The notes: a model not told the origin generated them from the sequence alone. Positions 36,524 to 45,808 are shown, numbered from the stretch's first letter. The stretch: 64,000 bases of DNA from Saccharibacillus endophyticus (GCF_013185185.1 NZ_JAAZWE010000004.1:342232-406231), one strand, 5' to 3'. Translations and numbers: made by a program.

Positions 36524-38439
36524 CCTTGTTCCTCCTCCTTGCTTTCTTCCGCCCGCTCTGCCGGTTCGAACTGCCGACTTACCAATTTGCGATAAAAAGC
36601 GTGGGACGCCAACAGCTCCTCATGCGTGCCCTGTCCCGTAGCGCGGCCGCCTTCGATCACGATCAATTTGTTCGCTCCGCGGACGGTGGACAGGCGGTGG
36701 GCAATCACCAACGTGGTCCGTCCCTGCATCAGCTTATCCAGCGCCTCTTGGACCAGCGCCTCCGATGCGCTGTCCAGATGCGCCGTCGCTTCATCCAGCA
36801 GGAGGATATCCGGATCGCGCAGGATCGCGCGGGCAATCGCGAGACGCTGACGCTGCCCGCCGGACAGCTTGACGCCCCGTTCTCCCGCCTGCGTATCTAA
36901 TCTTTGCGGCAAAGAAGCGATAAATTCGGACAAATTCGCCAAGCGAACTGCTTCTTCGACGGCAGAATCTTCGACGCCGGACAATCCGTACGTCAGGTTG
37001 TCGCGAATGCTGCCCGCCATGACCGGACTTTCCTGCGAGACGTAGGCGATTCGGCTGCGCCATTCGCGAATCGGGATACGGACGGCTTCTTCGCTTCCGT
37101 ACAGGAGCCGCCCGCCCGTCGGTTCGTAGAAACGTTCGATCAGCGAGAAGATCGTGGTTTTGCCCGCTCCGCTCGGACCGACGAACGCTGTCGTTTGCCC
37201 CGCTTCAGCCGTGAAATTCAGTCCTTTCAGAATCGGCTTATCTTCGGAATAACCGAAGTCCACGCGATCAAAAACAAGAGGCTGCTGGATAGAATGTCCT
37301 CCATCCGCAGACGCTGCTGCCCTGTCCTCCATTTTCGCGTCCGCATCGGACTGCTCGTCATCCTCCGCCGGAAGCTCCATGATCTCGCGCAGCCGCTCGG
37401 TGGCCCCCAATGCTTTTTGAAATTGAGTGAAAAAGGTAGCCAGCTGCGTAAAAGGTACGACAATCTGGAACATGTACAGAATGATGGCCACCAATGAGCC
37501 CGCCGTTAGTACGCCGCGCGCGACCTGCGCGCCGCCGTAGCCGATCAACGCCACGAGGATCAGCAGCATCACGGTCATCATCAGCGGCGACACGATCGCT
37601 TGAATCCGCGCTTCGCGCAAACCGAACCGGAACAAGCCCATGATTCGTTTTTCGCCCTGGACCCGTTCGACCGGCTCGGCCATCGAAGCTTTGACGAGGC
37701 GGATATCCGACAGCACCCGGCCGAGATCGCCTTGGAATTCGGCGATTTCCTGCTGCGTGTCGCGCGAGATCGCGTACATGCGGCGGCCGACCGGCCACAG
37801 CAGCAGCATCGCGGCCGGAATCGCCAGCAGCGCGAACAGCGTCATTTTCCAATCGATGGTCAGCAGGATCACCACGGACCCGACGATCGCGACGATGCCC
37901 GACAGGAACGAGATGACTTGCCCCGTGATAAAGTCTTTGACGATATTGGTGTCGTTCGTTACCCGGCTCATCGTCTCGCCCGACGCGCTGCGGTCGAAGA
38001 ACGAGATCGGCAGCTTCAGAATACGCCGCCACAGATCACGCCGTAACCCCGAGACGATAAACTGTCCCACATAAGACATCGTATAGATCGCAAGACCGGA
38101 CATCAGCGCTTGAGCAATAAATGCCGCTCCGAGCAAAGCGATCGTGCCGCCCGTCAGGTTTTCCATCGAAAATCCGTCGACCAGCCTACTTGTTAATAGC
38201 GGAATCGCCAGCGTGAACACCGTCTCGAACAACCCCAATACGACGGCCGCCGTGAGCAGCCAGCCTTTGGGCATGTACTTGGCGACCAGCTTCCAAAACG
38301 AACTCCAGCTCGGCGTCGGCGCGGTTTCCTTTTTCGCTTTTACCGTATCGTCGCTCGGCGTTTCATTCATGGACACTTCAGCCTCAAGCCCTGCATGCGT
38401 TCCGATTTCCGCTTCGTTCCTTTTTTGCCTATCGTCCAT
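36520..38439 (-). CDS. ABC multidrug exporter, half-transporter with fused ATPase
   Basis: 639 residues from the ATG at 38439, chosen because GGAGGAAAT precedes it; the frame upstream runs inside the MerR gene. Six membrane helices lie at about 65-350 after a polar N-terminal tail. The ATPase domain has Walker A GPSGAGKTT, signature LSGGQRQR, Walker B ILLLDEAT and the switch His in IAHRLSTV. The architecture is that of BmrA/LmrA-type homodimeric exporters of lipophilic drugs. It is translated just after the MerR regulator, overlapping it by 11 bases, which points to drug-induced expression. Confidence 0.95.
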   Translation of the reverse strand: MDDRQKRNEAEIGTHAGLEAEVSMNETPSDDTVKAKKETAPTPSWSSFWKLVAKYMPKGWLLTAAVVLGLFETVFTLAIPLLTSRLVDGFSMENLTGGTIALLGAAFIAQALMSGLAIYTMSYVGQFIVSGLRRDLWRRILKLPISFFDRSASGETMSRVTNDTNIVKDFITGQVISFLSGIVAIVGSVVILLTIDWKMTLFALLAIPAAMLLLWPVGRRMYAISRDTQQEIAEFQGDLGRVLSDIRLVKASMAEPVERVQGEKRIMGLFRFGLREARIQAIVSPLMMTVMLLILVALIGYGGAQVARGVLTAGSLVAIILYMFQIVVPFTQLATFFTQFQKALGATERLREIMELPAEDDEQSDADAKMEDRAAASADGGHSIQQPLVFDRVDFGYSEDKPILKGLNFTAEAGQTTAFVGPSGAGKTTIFSLIERFYEPTGGRLLYGSEEAVRIPIREWRSRIAYVSQESPVMAGSIRDNLTYGLSGVEDSAVEEAVRLANLSEFIASLPQRLDTQAGERGVKLSGGQRQRLAIARAILRDPDILLLDEATAHLDSASEALVQEALDKLMQGRTTLVIAHRLSTVRGANKLIVIEGGRATGQGTHEELLASHAFYRKLVSRQFEPAERAEESKEEEQG

Positions 38440-39259
38440 GATTTCCTCCTCCGTCCGGCTCCTCGCCGTCGTCATGTTCCGCAGCATCCGCAATCATCGT
38501 GTCCCACATTCGTTCCACGTAACGCTCTTCCTCCATAGTGAACGTTACCGGGAACTGAAACATTTGGGCCGGATCGATCTTCGCAAAAGATTCCAACGCC
38601 TTCATTTCTTCTTCCGTGAGCGGCTTCTCCAGCCTTGACAACATGCCGCTGATTCGCCCAAGCAGCTCCGTTGCGAAGCGCTGTACTTGCGGATCTTCCG
38701 GCGGAAGTCCTTCGCGCATCAACTTTTTGAGCCTTGAAATCCACTGCATCGCTTCGCGCTCGACTGACCTCCACTGCTCCGATGCCTGGCCTTCCGGCCA
38801 GAACCGCTGCATGAGCGAATCCGGCATCCGCTCCGCCATCCACAGCCGCTGCTGCTCCTCCGTCGAAACGGAACGGATCATGAGCAGCAGAACGTCCGGC
38901 TCCCACTCCGGTTCATGTTCGCTTTCCGATAAACTCAACGTATGTTCGAGCGTATGCAGCATCCGATCCAGTTGGTCCCTTTTTTGCCGCAATAACTGCT
39001 TCTGATGCTCCAGCGAGCCGCGAAGCGCACTTCCCTCCGCTTCCAGTTCTTCCGCGATCCGCTCCAGCGGGTAATCCAGAAACTTGAGCGTCAAAATCTG
39101 CTGAAGCCGGATCAAATCGCGGTCCGTGTACAGCCGATGCCCCAGATTATTGTACGCGGACGGCTCCAGCAGACCTTTTTTATGGTAAAAACGCAGCGTA
39201 CGCTCGGTAACTCCCGTCAATTTGGCGAACGTGCCGACGGTGTACGTTTTATTTTCCAT
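38429..39259 (-). CDS. MerR-family regulator with TipAS-like ligand domain
   Basis: 276 residues. The N-terminal winged helix is standard (TVGTFAKLTGVTERTLRFYHKKGLL), followed by the coiled-coil dimer helix (about 78-120) and a helical C-terminal domain (about 150-255) like the TipAS-type antibiotic-sensing domain. Such proteins twist the promoter into an active shape when a drug binds. It heads the operon with the ABC exporter and HEAT protein, and its own promoter has the diagnostic long spacer. The inducing compound is not predictable. Confidence 0.93.
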   Translation of the reverse strand: MENKTYTVGTFAKLTGVTERTLRFYHKKGLLEPSAYNNLGHRLYTDRDLIRLQQILTLKFLDYPLERIAEELEAEGSALRGSLEHQKQLLRQKRDQLDRMLHTLEHTLSLSESEHEPEWEPDVLLLMIRSVSTEEQQRLWMAERMPDSLMQRFWPEGQASEQWRSVEREAMQWISRLKKLMREGLPPEDPQVQRFATELLGRISGMLSRLEKPLTEEEMKALESFAKIDPAQMFQFPVTFTMEEERYVERMWDTMIADAAEHDDGEEPDGGGNHGR

Positions 39260-39292
39260 TTTCCCGACCGCCTCCTTCCTCCTGCTGGTTTC

Positions 39293-39323
39293 AGTATAGG
39301 GGTTGACGTAACGTCATAGGCAA
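39293..39323 (-). promoter_or_regulatory. MerR-type promoter with 19-bp spacer and dyad
   Basis: Minus strand: TTGCCT (39323-39318), a spacer of exactly 19 bases, then TATACT (39298-39293). The perfect dyad TGACGTTACGTCA lies inside the spacer. This is the classic arrangement for activation by MerR proteins. Confidence 0.85.
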
Positions 39324-39407
39324 GCAGAGATTTTCGCGAGGGGAATGCGGTTAAAGATTAATGTTCGGCGCATGGAAGCAAACCAATCGAGAGGCGGGAA
39401 AACGCAA

Positions 39408-40382
39408 ATGGGCATGAACTACAGAACGCTCGGCAAAACGGGACTTCAAGTATCGGAGATCGGGTACGGAGCATGGGGCATCGGCAACAGCGGATGGCGC
39501 GGCGCGGAAGACGAAGAATCTTTGAAAGCGCTACATCGTTCGATCGATCTGGGGCTGAACTTTATCGATACGGCGCTGGGTTACGGAGACGGGCACAGCG
39601 AGCGATTGGTCGGACAGGTCGTGCGCGATCGCGCCGAAACCGTGTATGTCGCTTCTAAAATCCCGCCGAAAAACGGGCAGTGGCCGGCGCGCGCCGGCGT
39701 TCCGTCAAGCGAGACGTTCACGGCGGAGCATGTGATTTCGTCGACCGAGACCAGCCTGCGCAATCTGGGACTGGAAACGCTCGACGTGCAGCAGTTCCAT
39801 GTCTGGTCGGACGAATGGGCGGCGCAGGGCGATTGGCTGGACGGCGTGCAGAAGCTGAAGGAGCAGGGCAAAATCCGCCACTTCGGCGTATCGATCAACG
39901 ATTATCAGCCGGCCAACGCGATCAAGCTGATCGAAAGCGGCGTCGTGGATACGGTGCAGGTCATCTACAACATTTTCGAACAAACGCCGGAAGACGAGCT
40001 GTTCCCCGCCTGCCTAGAGCATAACGTCGGCGTGATCGTGCGCGTCGCGCTCGACGAAGGCGGCTTGACGGGCAGCATCTCGCCGGACACGGAGTTCGCC
40101 GAAGACGATTTCCGCAGCCGATATTTCCGTGACGACCGCAAGCGCGAAGTATACGAGCGGGTGCAAAAGATTACGCAGGACCTCGGCATCGGCAGCGATC
40201 AAATCGCCGAGACCGCGCTGCGTTACGTGCTGAGCCACCCGGCCGTTTCCACCGTCATCCCGGGCATGCGCTCGATTCGCAACGTGGAGCGCAACATGCG
40301 GATCGGGGACGGAAAAGGATTGGCGAAGGAGCAGGTGGAAAAGCTGAAAAACCACCGTTGGGCGCGCAATTTTTACGAGTAA
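39408..40382 (+). CDS. Aldo/keto reductase
   Basis: 324 residues from the ATG at 39408 (GAGGCGGG upstream), with a second ATG two codons on; the frame opens earlier at 39345 without family sequence. The NADPH-dependent TIM barrel shows [19 protein letters not shown] at the start, the catalytic Asp and Tyr in [14 protein letters not shown], Lys in VASKIPPK, and the His in VQQFHVW. The usual GVSNF-type strand reads FGVSINDY. Substrate unknown. Monocistronic, divergent from the MerR operon. Confidence 0.93.
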   Translation: MGMNYRTLGKTGLQVSEIGYGAWGIGNSGWRGAEDEESLKALHRSIDLGLNFIDTALGYGDGHSERLVGQVVRDRAETVYVASKIPPKNGQWPARAGVPSSETFTAEHVISSTETSLRNLGLETLDVQQFHVWSDEWAAQGDWLDGVQKLKEQGKIRHFGVSINDYQPANAIKLIESGVVDTVQVIYNIFEQTPEDELFPACLEHNVGVIVRVALDEGGLTGSISPDTEFAEDDFRSRYFRDDRKREVYERVQKITQDLGIGSDQIAETALRYVLSHPAVSTVIPGMRSIRNVERNMRIGDGKGLAKEQVEKLKNHRWARNFYE

Positions 40383-40425
40383 GATTGGCGAAAGGCCTAA
40401 TATCGTGAAATAAATACGGAAAACC

Positions 40426-40467
40426 GCAGCCGCGTGATCGCTCAGGATCACGGCTGCGTTTTTTTAT
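40426..40467 (+). terminator. Terminator of the aldo/keto reductase gene
   Basis: CGCAGCCG-GTGATC pairs with GATCACGGCTGCG, followed by TTTTTTT. The converging immunity-like gene ends 20 bp further on and may use it too. Confidence 0.85.
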
Positions 40468-40487
40468 GATCGCGTAAAAAAACGTAC

Positions 40488-41411
40488 TTATTCCATCCGC
40501 TCCAGCAGCCGTTCGGCCGCTTGCAGATGATCTTCGATTTCTCGCTTCAGCTCTCGAATGATCGGCTGCCAGCGCTCCCGTTCATTGTCGCGCGTTTCCC
40601 AGAACTCCGCAGGCAGATTCGATACCGCACGCAGGAGCTCTCCCCGATACAACGTTCCCGCAAAAACATCTTCCGTCAAGATTTCGAGCACGTTCGGAAG
40701 CAGTTCGTCCATGTACATGTTCTGACGCAGTAATCGGCATAAATCCTCCACCGTCAATTCGTCCAGACGTTTGACTCGGACTTGCGCGTACCATACAGGC
40801 AGTCCGTACTTCAGATGTTCTTCGCTCGGCGAGAAGCCGGGCGGCGTTTCGAGATCCGACACTTTCATCGCTCCTCGGCTGCCGCGCACTTTCCATTCGT
40901 GCAGGCTTTCCAACTCGCGGCAGGCCCTGGCGATCACCCCGTCGAATACGCCGAGCGGAAGCATGTATTCGGTGCGCCAGCCGGGTTCGCCTTTCCTTTC
41001 ATAGTCGGCGATCAGCAGACGTTCGTACTCTTTTCCGGCTATAACGAACATGGACTTCATGCTCATCGTCTCGTCGAGAATCCCGATATTGAAGCGTGCC
41101 CACATTTCTTCCTCCGCAAGCTGCGCGTCGTTCCCTTCATAAAAAACGTCATGCAGGCGATCGAACAATTTTTCTTTTTCCAACCGAAACAATCCGGCAT
41201 GACCGCGATTTCCGTTATCCCGCGCTGCGTCCGTCAACATCGTCAACAAATCGCCGAGCAGCGTTTCGCCGTCAGCCAGCGTGTTACCCATGACGTTCAT
41301 GCTGAATCTTCCATACATCCGTTCTCCGCCGAAATGCTCGTCCAACTGAAAACGGATCGAAAACAACGAAGGTTCGCCGATCGTTCGGGTGATGCGATGT
41401 TCGTCGCTCAT
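40488..41411 (-). CDS. Two-domain immunity-like protein (Imm42 plus CdiI-type)
   Basis: 307 residues, cytoplasmic. The first 160 or so resemble the Imm42 immunity family: EPSLFSIRFQLD, MYGRFSMNVMGNTLAD, and ARDNGNR with GLFRLEKEKLFD. The C-terminal part (about 195-300) resembles the helical immunity domain of contact-dependent inhibition systems: LDELTVEDLCRLLRQNMYMDELLP and GELLRAVSNLPAEFW. If both hold, one chain protects against two kinds of toxin. It overlaps the upstream 118-residue gene by four bases. No toxin gene is adjacent, so it is an orphan of the array that continues beyond 44438. Confidence 0.65.
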   Translation of the reverse strand: MSDEHRITRTIGEPSLFSIRFQLDEHFGGERMYGRFSMNVMGNTLADGETLLGDLLTMLTDAARDNGNRGHAGLFRLEKEKLFDRLHDVFYEGNDAQLAEEEMWARFNIGILDETMSMKSMFVIAGKEYERLLIADYERKGEPGWRTEYMLPLGVFDGVIARACRELESLHEWKVRGSRGAMKVSDLETPPGFSPSEEHLKYGLPVWYAQVRVKRLDELTVEDLCRLLRQNMYMDELLPNVLEILTEDVFAGTLYRGELLRAVSNLPAEFWETRDNERERWQPIIRELKREIEDHLQAAERLLERME

Positions 41412-41764
41412 GCTTCTTCTCCTTTCCTAAACAAAAACCAGCAGAATCGCACGGCGGGATGCTCGAACGTCGATCCCAATATTTCGAGGCGACTATCCGC
41501 GACTCCGTCAACGCCGTACGAGCTCCAGGAGATTTTGTCCGTTATTCGTTGGATCAGCAGTTCGACTTCTTCATCATTCAATTCCTTTTTGCACTGCGCG
41601 CTTAAGCTTGCCTCATAACAACCTTCAATTTTCCAGTAGGGCTGGATATCGGTTATCAGATAACGTTCGAATGAGTCGGCCGCTTTCTCCAGCATTCGAT
41701 GCGCGATATATTCCGTTTCCGCCGCCGTACCGGATTCCGCGATCATTCGGATCGTTAATATCAT
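41408..41764 (-). CDS. Small hypothetical protein, immunity-like
   Basis: 118 residues, not recognised. It is acidic, cytoplasmic, with a helix EYIAHRMLEKAADSFERYL near residues 18-36 and a C-terminal strand rich in aromatic residues. It is joined to the Imm42/CdiI-like gene by an ATGA overlap, which is the main reason to suspect an immunity role. Confidence 0.6.
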   Translation of the reverse strand: MILTIRMIAESGTAAETEYIAHRMLEKAADSFERYLITDIQPYWKIEGCYEASLSAQCKKELNDEEVELLIQRITDKISWSSYGVDGVADSRLEILGSTFEHPAVRFCWFLFRKGEEA

Positions 41765-41846
41765 GCGCTCGCCTCTCTTCTGCTTGATAATTCAACATAC
41801 ACCTTTATATTGCAGAAGAATCGTAAAGAAAATATTTTATGAATTA

Positions 41847-41868
41847 ACCCTAATGAATAGGGTATAAT
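41847..41868 (+). promoter_or_regulatory. Promoter and operator of the toxin-antitoxin module
   Basis: The dyad ACCCTA-atgaa-TAGGGT (41847-41863) ends in the perfect -10 box TATAAT (41863-41868). Autorepression by the antitoxin through this dyad is the usual arrangement. Confidence 0.7.
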
Positions 41869-41896
41869 GAAGCTATATTTAATAAACGAGGTTAAT

Positions 41897-42283
41897 ATGA
41901 TGCGGACTTTAATCGGAGATGACGGTTTAACACGCAGATTTGTTGAGTTGCAGAATTTTATCTCAATGTGGAAAAACTTAAATTTGACTGATGAAGAATT
42001 GCTTGAATTGGAGCTTTTTCTGCTTGAAGATCCAAAGCGTTCTCCTGTCATTCAAGGAACAGGCGGGTTAAGAAAATCCAGGTTTTCTCCCTCCACAAAA
42101 AAATCAGGAAAAAGCGGAGCCTATCGAATCATTTATTTAGACATCGAACAGGAGCATCTCATTGTTTTGCTTGTTGTTTACAGCAAAAACGTATCTGATA
42201 ACCTGACAAAGAATGAAGCGAACGAGCTTAAACATCTGGTAGACCAACTTAAAGCTCATTATGGAGGGAATCAAAATGGATAA
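41897..42283 (+). CDS. HigB/RelE-type toxin
   Basis: 128 residues from the ATG at 41897, with ACGAGGT upstream. The core fits the RelE-like toxin family that cuts mRNA on the ribosome: GGLRKSRFSPSTKKSGKSGAYRIIYLD-type sequence, a hydrophobic strand LIVLLVVYSKN, and LTKNEANELKHLV at the end. The stop overlaps the antitoxin start region by eight bases. The toxin precedes the antitoxin, which is the HigBA order. AT-rich compared with neighbours, suggesting transfer. Confidence 0.82.
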   Translation: MMRTLIGDDGLTRRFVELQNFISMWKNLNLTDEELLELELFLLEDPKRSPVIQGTGGLRKSRFSPSTKKSGKSGAYRIIYLDIEQEHLIVLLVVYSKNVSDNLTKNEANELKHLVDQLKAHYGGNQNG

Positions 42284-42590
42284 ATCCTTATTCGATTCAT
42301 TAAAAGAAAGCCTGAACGAAGGCATTGAATTTGCAAAAGGCGACTTAGCGAAAGGAACTGTGCGAAACCTGACCTTCAAATCTCTCCCGGAATTATCCGA
42401 CGAGGAGATCAAATCGATACGTGAAGGGACCCATCTCTCCGCCGCCGCATTCGCCAACGTTCTTGGCGTATCCGTAAAAACAATCGAGTCTTGGGAGGCT
42501 GGTCGCAGCGTTCCTAACGGTCCTTCGAAAAGACTGCTTCAAATGTTCAAAGAAAAACCTGAATTCACCAAAGAATTTATCGTCAGCTAA
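42276..42590 (+). CDS. HigA-type antitoxin with XRE helix-turn-helix
   Basis: 104 residues from the ATG at 42276, preceded by GGAGGG; the ATG at 42261 includes that ribosome site and is unlikely. The helix-turn-helix is at about 50-85 (LSAAAFANVLGVSVKTIESWEAG). It should neutralise the toxin encoded just upstream and repress the shared promoter at the ACCCTA dyad. Confidence 0.85.
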   Translation: MDKSLFDSLKESLNEGIEFAKGDLAKGTVRNLTFKSLPELSDEEIKSIREGTHLSAAAFANVLGVSVKTIESWEAGRSVPNGPSKRLLQMFKEKPEFTKEFIVS

Positions 42591-42606
42591 ATCTTTCTCT
42601 GTGCAC

Positions 42607-42657
42607 AAAAAAGATACGTCTGCCTCGTCCTCAAGACGCGCAGACGTATCTTTTTTT
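42607..42657. terminator. Bidirectional terminator between antitoxin and arginase-family genes
   Basis: AAGATACGTCTGC and its exact complement are separated by 16 bases, with A/T runs outside on both strands. Confidence 0.85.
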
Positions 42658-42686
42658 CTGCTCCAAGCTTGCTTCTGTTCCGCAAC

Positions 42687-43601
42687 TTACCCGTTCAAAA
42701 TCGGAATCTGCGCCAGCATGTTTTTCAAATGGATCGCGTCCCACGGCGTATGCTCGGTAAAGCCCAATCCTACCACGTCCGTCTCCTCCGACAGCTCGCG
42801 CAGCAGTTCGGCCAGACGCGCGAACTTCAAACGGCCCGGCGGCGAGTACGTGTACGGCTCGTTCGGCTTGGCGAACAGCAGCGAACGGAACTCTTTCGGA
42901 TCGAGCACGTCCAGATCGACGTGAATCGCCAGGTGCTTGATGCCGCTCTCGCGTATCCAGGCCTTGATCGACTCCGTGCTGTTTGCCGTTTCCTGCGCGT
43001 CCGCCGTCCGGATACCTAGCCGCTGAATCATTGCCGTATCCGTTTCTTTCATCGAGATTCCGAGCCGTTCGAACGCTTCTCCGATGATCGCGCCTTCTTC
43101 CGGCGTCGGTTCCGACAATCCCGCAATAAACACGTTTTCCGGCTTCAACGGCATCTTCACGCGCTTCGCGAATTCCGCGTCGCCTTCGCCGAGCAGATTG
43201 CCCAGCGGCAGCGTGTGGCCCCGGTCATAGCCGTCGATCTGCACCAAATCGCTGTGCGCGTCGATCCAGATCAAACCCATTTCGCCTTCGTACCGTTCAT
43301 TCAAATAAGCGAAAGGCGCCTGCTCCACCAGACAATCGCCGCCGAACATCACGACGCGGTCAGGTTGGTGCGCGCGGATCAGATGGTCCGCCGCGTCGAG
43401 CTGTTCCAGCAGTTCTTTTCTACCATAAACGCCGTTGTCGTTCGCAAGCGGCACGCCGTCGTCCTCGCGAACCCGCACCCGCACCAGCGGCTGGTCGTTC
43501 TCCGGCGCCAGCCAAGCCAGCAGCTCCGCACCGAAGGTATAATTCGGATTATCTCCGCCCTGCCATTGAGGCATGAGCACGCGCAGTGTTTTTTTCGTCA
43601 T
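42687..43601 (-). CDS. Arginase/agmatinase-family protein
   Basis: 304 residues, ureohydrolase fold. The two-manganese site shows DAHSD (near residue 135) and VDLDVLDP (near 225). The first metal motif, normally GGDHS, reads GGDC here, so the His that binds one manganese is a Cys. The enzyme may still work with one altered ligand or act on another substrate. Family members split arginine, agmatine or formiminoglutamate. It is divergent from the HxlR regulator, about 100 bp away, which may control it. Confidence 0.85.
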   Translation of the reverse strand: MTKKTLRVLMPQWQGGDNPNYTFGAELLAWLAPENDQPLVRVRVREDDGVPLANDNGVYGRKELLEQLDAADHLIRAHQPDRVVMFGGDCLVEQAPFAYLNERYEGEMGLIWIDAHSDLVQIDGYDRGHTLPLGNLLGEGDAEFAKRVKMPLKPENVFIAGLSEPTPEEGAIIGEAFERLGISMKETDTAMIQRLGIRTADAQETANSTESIKAWIRESGIKHLAIHVDLDVLDPKEFRSLLFAKPNEPYTYSPPGRLKFARLAELLRELSEETDVVGLGFTEHTPWDAIHLKNMLAQIPILNG

Positions 43602-43708
43602 GATTGCATCCCCTTTGCTTCCGAAGTACCGTTACTATAAAATGAACGCGAGCGAAAAAACAGTACGCACTTTAAAGATAGATACTATCGGAAAGGATAG
43701 TGCACAGC

Positions 43709-44056
43709 ATGAGCATGGCGGAATTCAAAGGTAAGGTCAAGCATATTCAGGACACTCCTTTCGGCTATACGCTGTCCGTGATCGGCGGCAAATGGAAGAT
43801 GGTGATCCTGTACCTGTTGGCGGAAAATCCTCCGGTACGGTTCAACGACCTGAAGCGGCAAATCGGGGTGATCACGTACAAAACGCTGAGCGCGCAGCTC
43901 AAGGAACTCGAAGCCGACGGCATGGTGGAACGCAAAGAATACCCGCAGATTCCTCCGAAAGTCGAGTATCGGCTGACGGCCAAAGCGGAAAAGCTGATGC
44001 CGCTGATGGAAGGATTATGCGAGTGGGGCGCGGAGCATCAGCCGAAGGAGGACTGA
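43709..44056 (+). CDS. HxlR-family transcriptional regulator
   Basis: 115 residues from the ATG at 43709, eleven bases after AAAGGA; a GTG at 43700 is possible. The winged helix is complete: FGYTLSVIGGKWKMVILYLL, RFNDLKRQI, TYKTLSAQLKELEADGMVERKEYPQ-type wing, YRLTAKA. HxlR proteins of the MarR/HxlR group sense redox stress or small molecules and act on adjacent genes, here probably the divergent arginase-family gene. No conserved N-terminal Cys is seen, so thiol sensing is unlikely. Confidence 0.93.
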   Translation: MSMAEFKGKVKHIQDTPFGYTLSVIGGKWKMVILYLLAENPPVRFNDLKRQIGVITYKTLSAQLKELEADGMVERKEYPQIPPKVEYRLTAKAEKLMPLMEGLCEWGAEHQPKED

Positions 44057-44193
44057 CTTTTGACGACGAACAGATCGAACAGGTTCGCGACTTGTGCAAA
44101 AACGGCCACTATCTGCGTTACTTCGGCGCGCAGAACATGGCAGCGGGATTTATTTGCACAACCCGGAGAACGGATAAAGAGTGAATGAATACG

Positions 44194-44261
44194 AAAAAAG
44201 CCTTCAGCGAAAACGTTCATGTATGATGCGTCAGGACGTCTTCGCCGAAAGGCTTTTTTTA
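44194..44261. terminator. Long hairpin after the HxlR gene
   Basis: AAAAAAGCCTT, GCGAA and ACGT pair with ACGT, TTCGC and AAGGCTTTTTTT over about 68 bases. It can end transcription from either side. The rest of the 381-bp gap 44057-44437 shows only short shadow frames. Confidence 0.7.
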
Positions 44262-44437
44262 ATTGTGCCGGCTTCCGGCGAAACGGTGAGCGGATCGCTA
44301 CGAAACAAAGGATGCGGCCATGACCTTTTTTACGAGTTGAAAAAGTCGGTCTGTTCATCCCTAATGCTCGATCTTATCCTGCTGTCTATCGGCGTACACG
44401 CCGCGACCTCGCTGACCAGTTACTGTCTGCATGATTC

Positions 44438-44653
44438 CTAAGAAGGATTGAAAAAGCCGCTTGCCCACATGCTTCTGCCTAACGGATACTTATCCACGTA
44501 GAAGTCGTCCGGGTATCGTTCGAACCCTTCCAATTTCCGATAGCGTTCGATCACTTCTCGCGCTTCCGTTTCCGTTCGGTAAATACCGATAATCTTCGTT
44601 TCTTCGGCGCCTTCGTACTCATAAGAGTGCTGCAATAAAAACACATGGTCCAT
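44438..44653 (-). CDS. DUF7336-like small protein
   Basis: 71 residues with the pattern of a widespread small family: VFLLQHSYE, then KIIGIYRTETEAREVIER, then FYVDKYPL and W-GFF at the end. It is a compact alpha/beta protein without membrane segments. Many relatives sit beside polymorphic toxins, and this copy lies at the far end of the immunity array, but the reaction or partner is unknown. Confidence 0.7.
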   Translation of the reverse strand: MDHVFLLQHSYEYEGAEETKIIGIYRTETEAREVIERYRKLEGFERYPDDFYVDKYPLGRSMWASGFFNPS

Positions 44654-44674
44654 ATCATGTCTTTCCTTTCTTGA

Positions 44675-45748
44675 TCATTCCGACGAAAAGCGTACCTCTT
44701 TCCCGTCATGATCCACGTACCCGTACTCCCCCGTCTCCGGCCGCTTCACCAGCATCGCCCCGTTTTCGCTGCCGAAAGCCGCTTCGAAACGAGGTTCGAT
44801 CCGGTACGCGCCGTTGGTATCGATATATCCCCACAGCCCGTTCGCGTCCTGCACGACCGCCAAGCCTTCGAAAAATCCTTTGGTATGCGGAAACGTCGCC
44901 TGTACGCGTACTCGGCCGGAAGCTTCGATGAACCCCCACAGTCCATTCGATTCGAACTTCGCCAGTCCCTCCGTAAACGGCCCGACCTCGTCGTACTGCG
45001 GCGGGATGATCTCGTTTCCGTCTTTGTCGATGAATCCCCATCGGTCCCCGCGCATCACGGCCGCTTTGCCTTCGACGAAATCTCGTGCCGCATCATATAC
45101 GAACCCGGTTAGCGGATTGCCTTGCTTATCGATAAAGCCCCACTTCTGCCGCAGCATGACAACCGCATAACCTTCCTGAAAATTGCCCGCGTACCCGTAC
45201 ACCGTATCCAACGCCGTTTTTCCGCTCGGATCCATAAACACCATGCCGCCGGACTCGTCCGGCATCACGGAAGCGAGCCCTTCGGAAAAGGCGTTGGCTC
45301 GGTAGAATTGTTTGTTTAACACGTTCTCGCCGTTTTTGTCGATATAGATCCAGCTTTCGCCCGCATAGGCAGCCTGCTCGTCGCTTTGTTTCATCACGAC
45401 GGCCATGCCGTTTTGAAAATCGCCGCCGTCCGCCTGAATGACCCTTTTCCCCGTGGCGTCGATGTATCCCGTATCCCGGCCGATCCGCACGAAGGCCAGC
45501 CCTTCCGAAAAATGCCGGGCTTCGTTGTACAGCGGCGGCAGCACCAGCTCGTTCGCCGGATTCGCGTACCCGTATTTGCTGTCGACTAGCACCGGACGCC
45601 AGTCTTTGGAACGCAGCGTATCGGCGGCAGCCACGGGATCGGACGCATGGCGGAACCCGTCGTCTTCTTTCCCGTCTTTGCAGCCAAGCATCAATAGCAG
45701 CACGATCGCAAAAGCGGTCAAGACCGCTCGAAACCTAACTTTTTTCAC
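44675..45748 (-). CDS. WG-repeat lipoprotein
   Basis: 357 residues. A lipobox LMLGC gives a lipid-anchored Cys near residue 23. The rest is a series of WG repeats (for example KWGFIDKQGN, RWGFIDKDGN, LWGFIEASG, LWGYIDTNG), which form a beta-propeller-like fold on the cell surface. Function of WG proteins is mostly unknown; binding or immunity roles have been suggested. It lies between two small immunity-like genes in the same direction. Confidence 0.9.
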   Translation of the reverse strand: MKKVRFRAVLTAFAIVLLLMLGCKDGKEDDGFRHASDPVAAADTLRSKDWRPVLVDSKYGYANPANELVLPPLYNEARHFSEGLAFVRIGRDTGYIDATGKRVIQADGGDFQNGMAVVMKQSDEQAAYAGESWIYIDKNGENVLNKQFYRANAFSEGLASVMPDESGGMVFMDPSGKTALDTVYGYAGNFQEGYAVVMLRQKWGFIDKQGNPLTGFVYDAARDFVEGKAAVMRGDRWGFIDKDGNEIIPPQYDEVGPFTEGLAKFESNGLWGFIEASGRVRVQATFPHTKGFFEGLAVVQDANGLWGYIDTNGAYRIEPRFEAAFGSENGAMLVKRPETGEYGYVDHDGKEVRFSSE

Positions 45749-45808
45749 CCGATCCCCTCCCGCGGCAAGTACGGAGAAGCAAATGTTCCCGACTCTCTTA
45801 TGTATCGC

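Noticed and set aside
43792..44184. 130-codon frame overlapping the HxlR gene
   Set aside because: Shifted-frame shadow; the HxlR frame has the complete winged helix.
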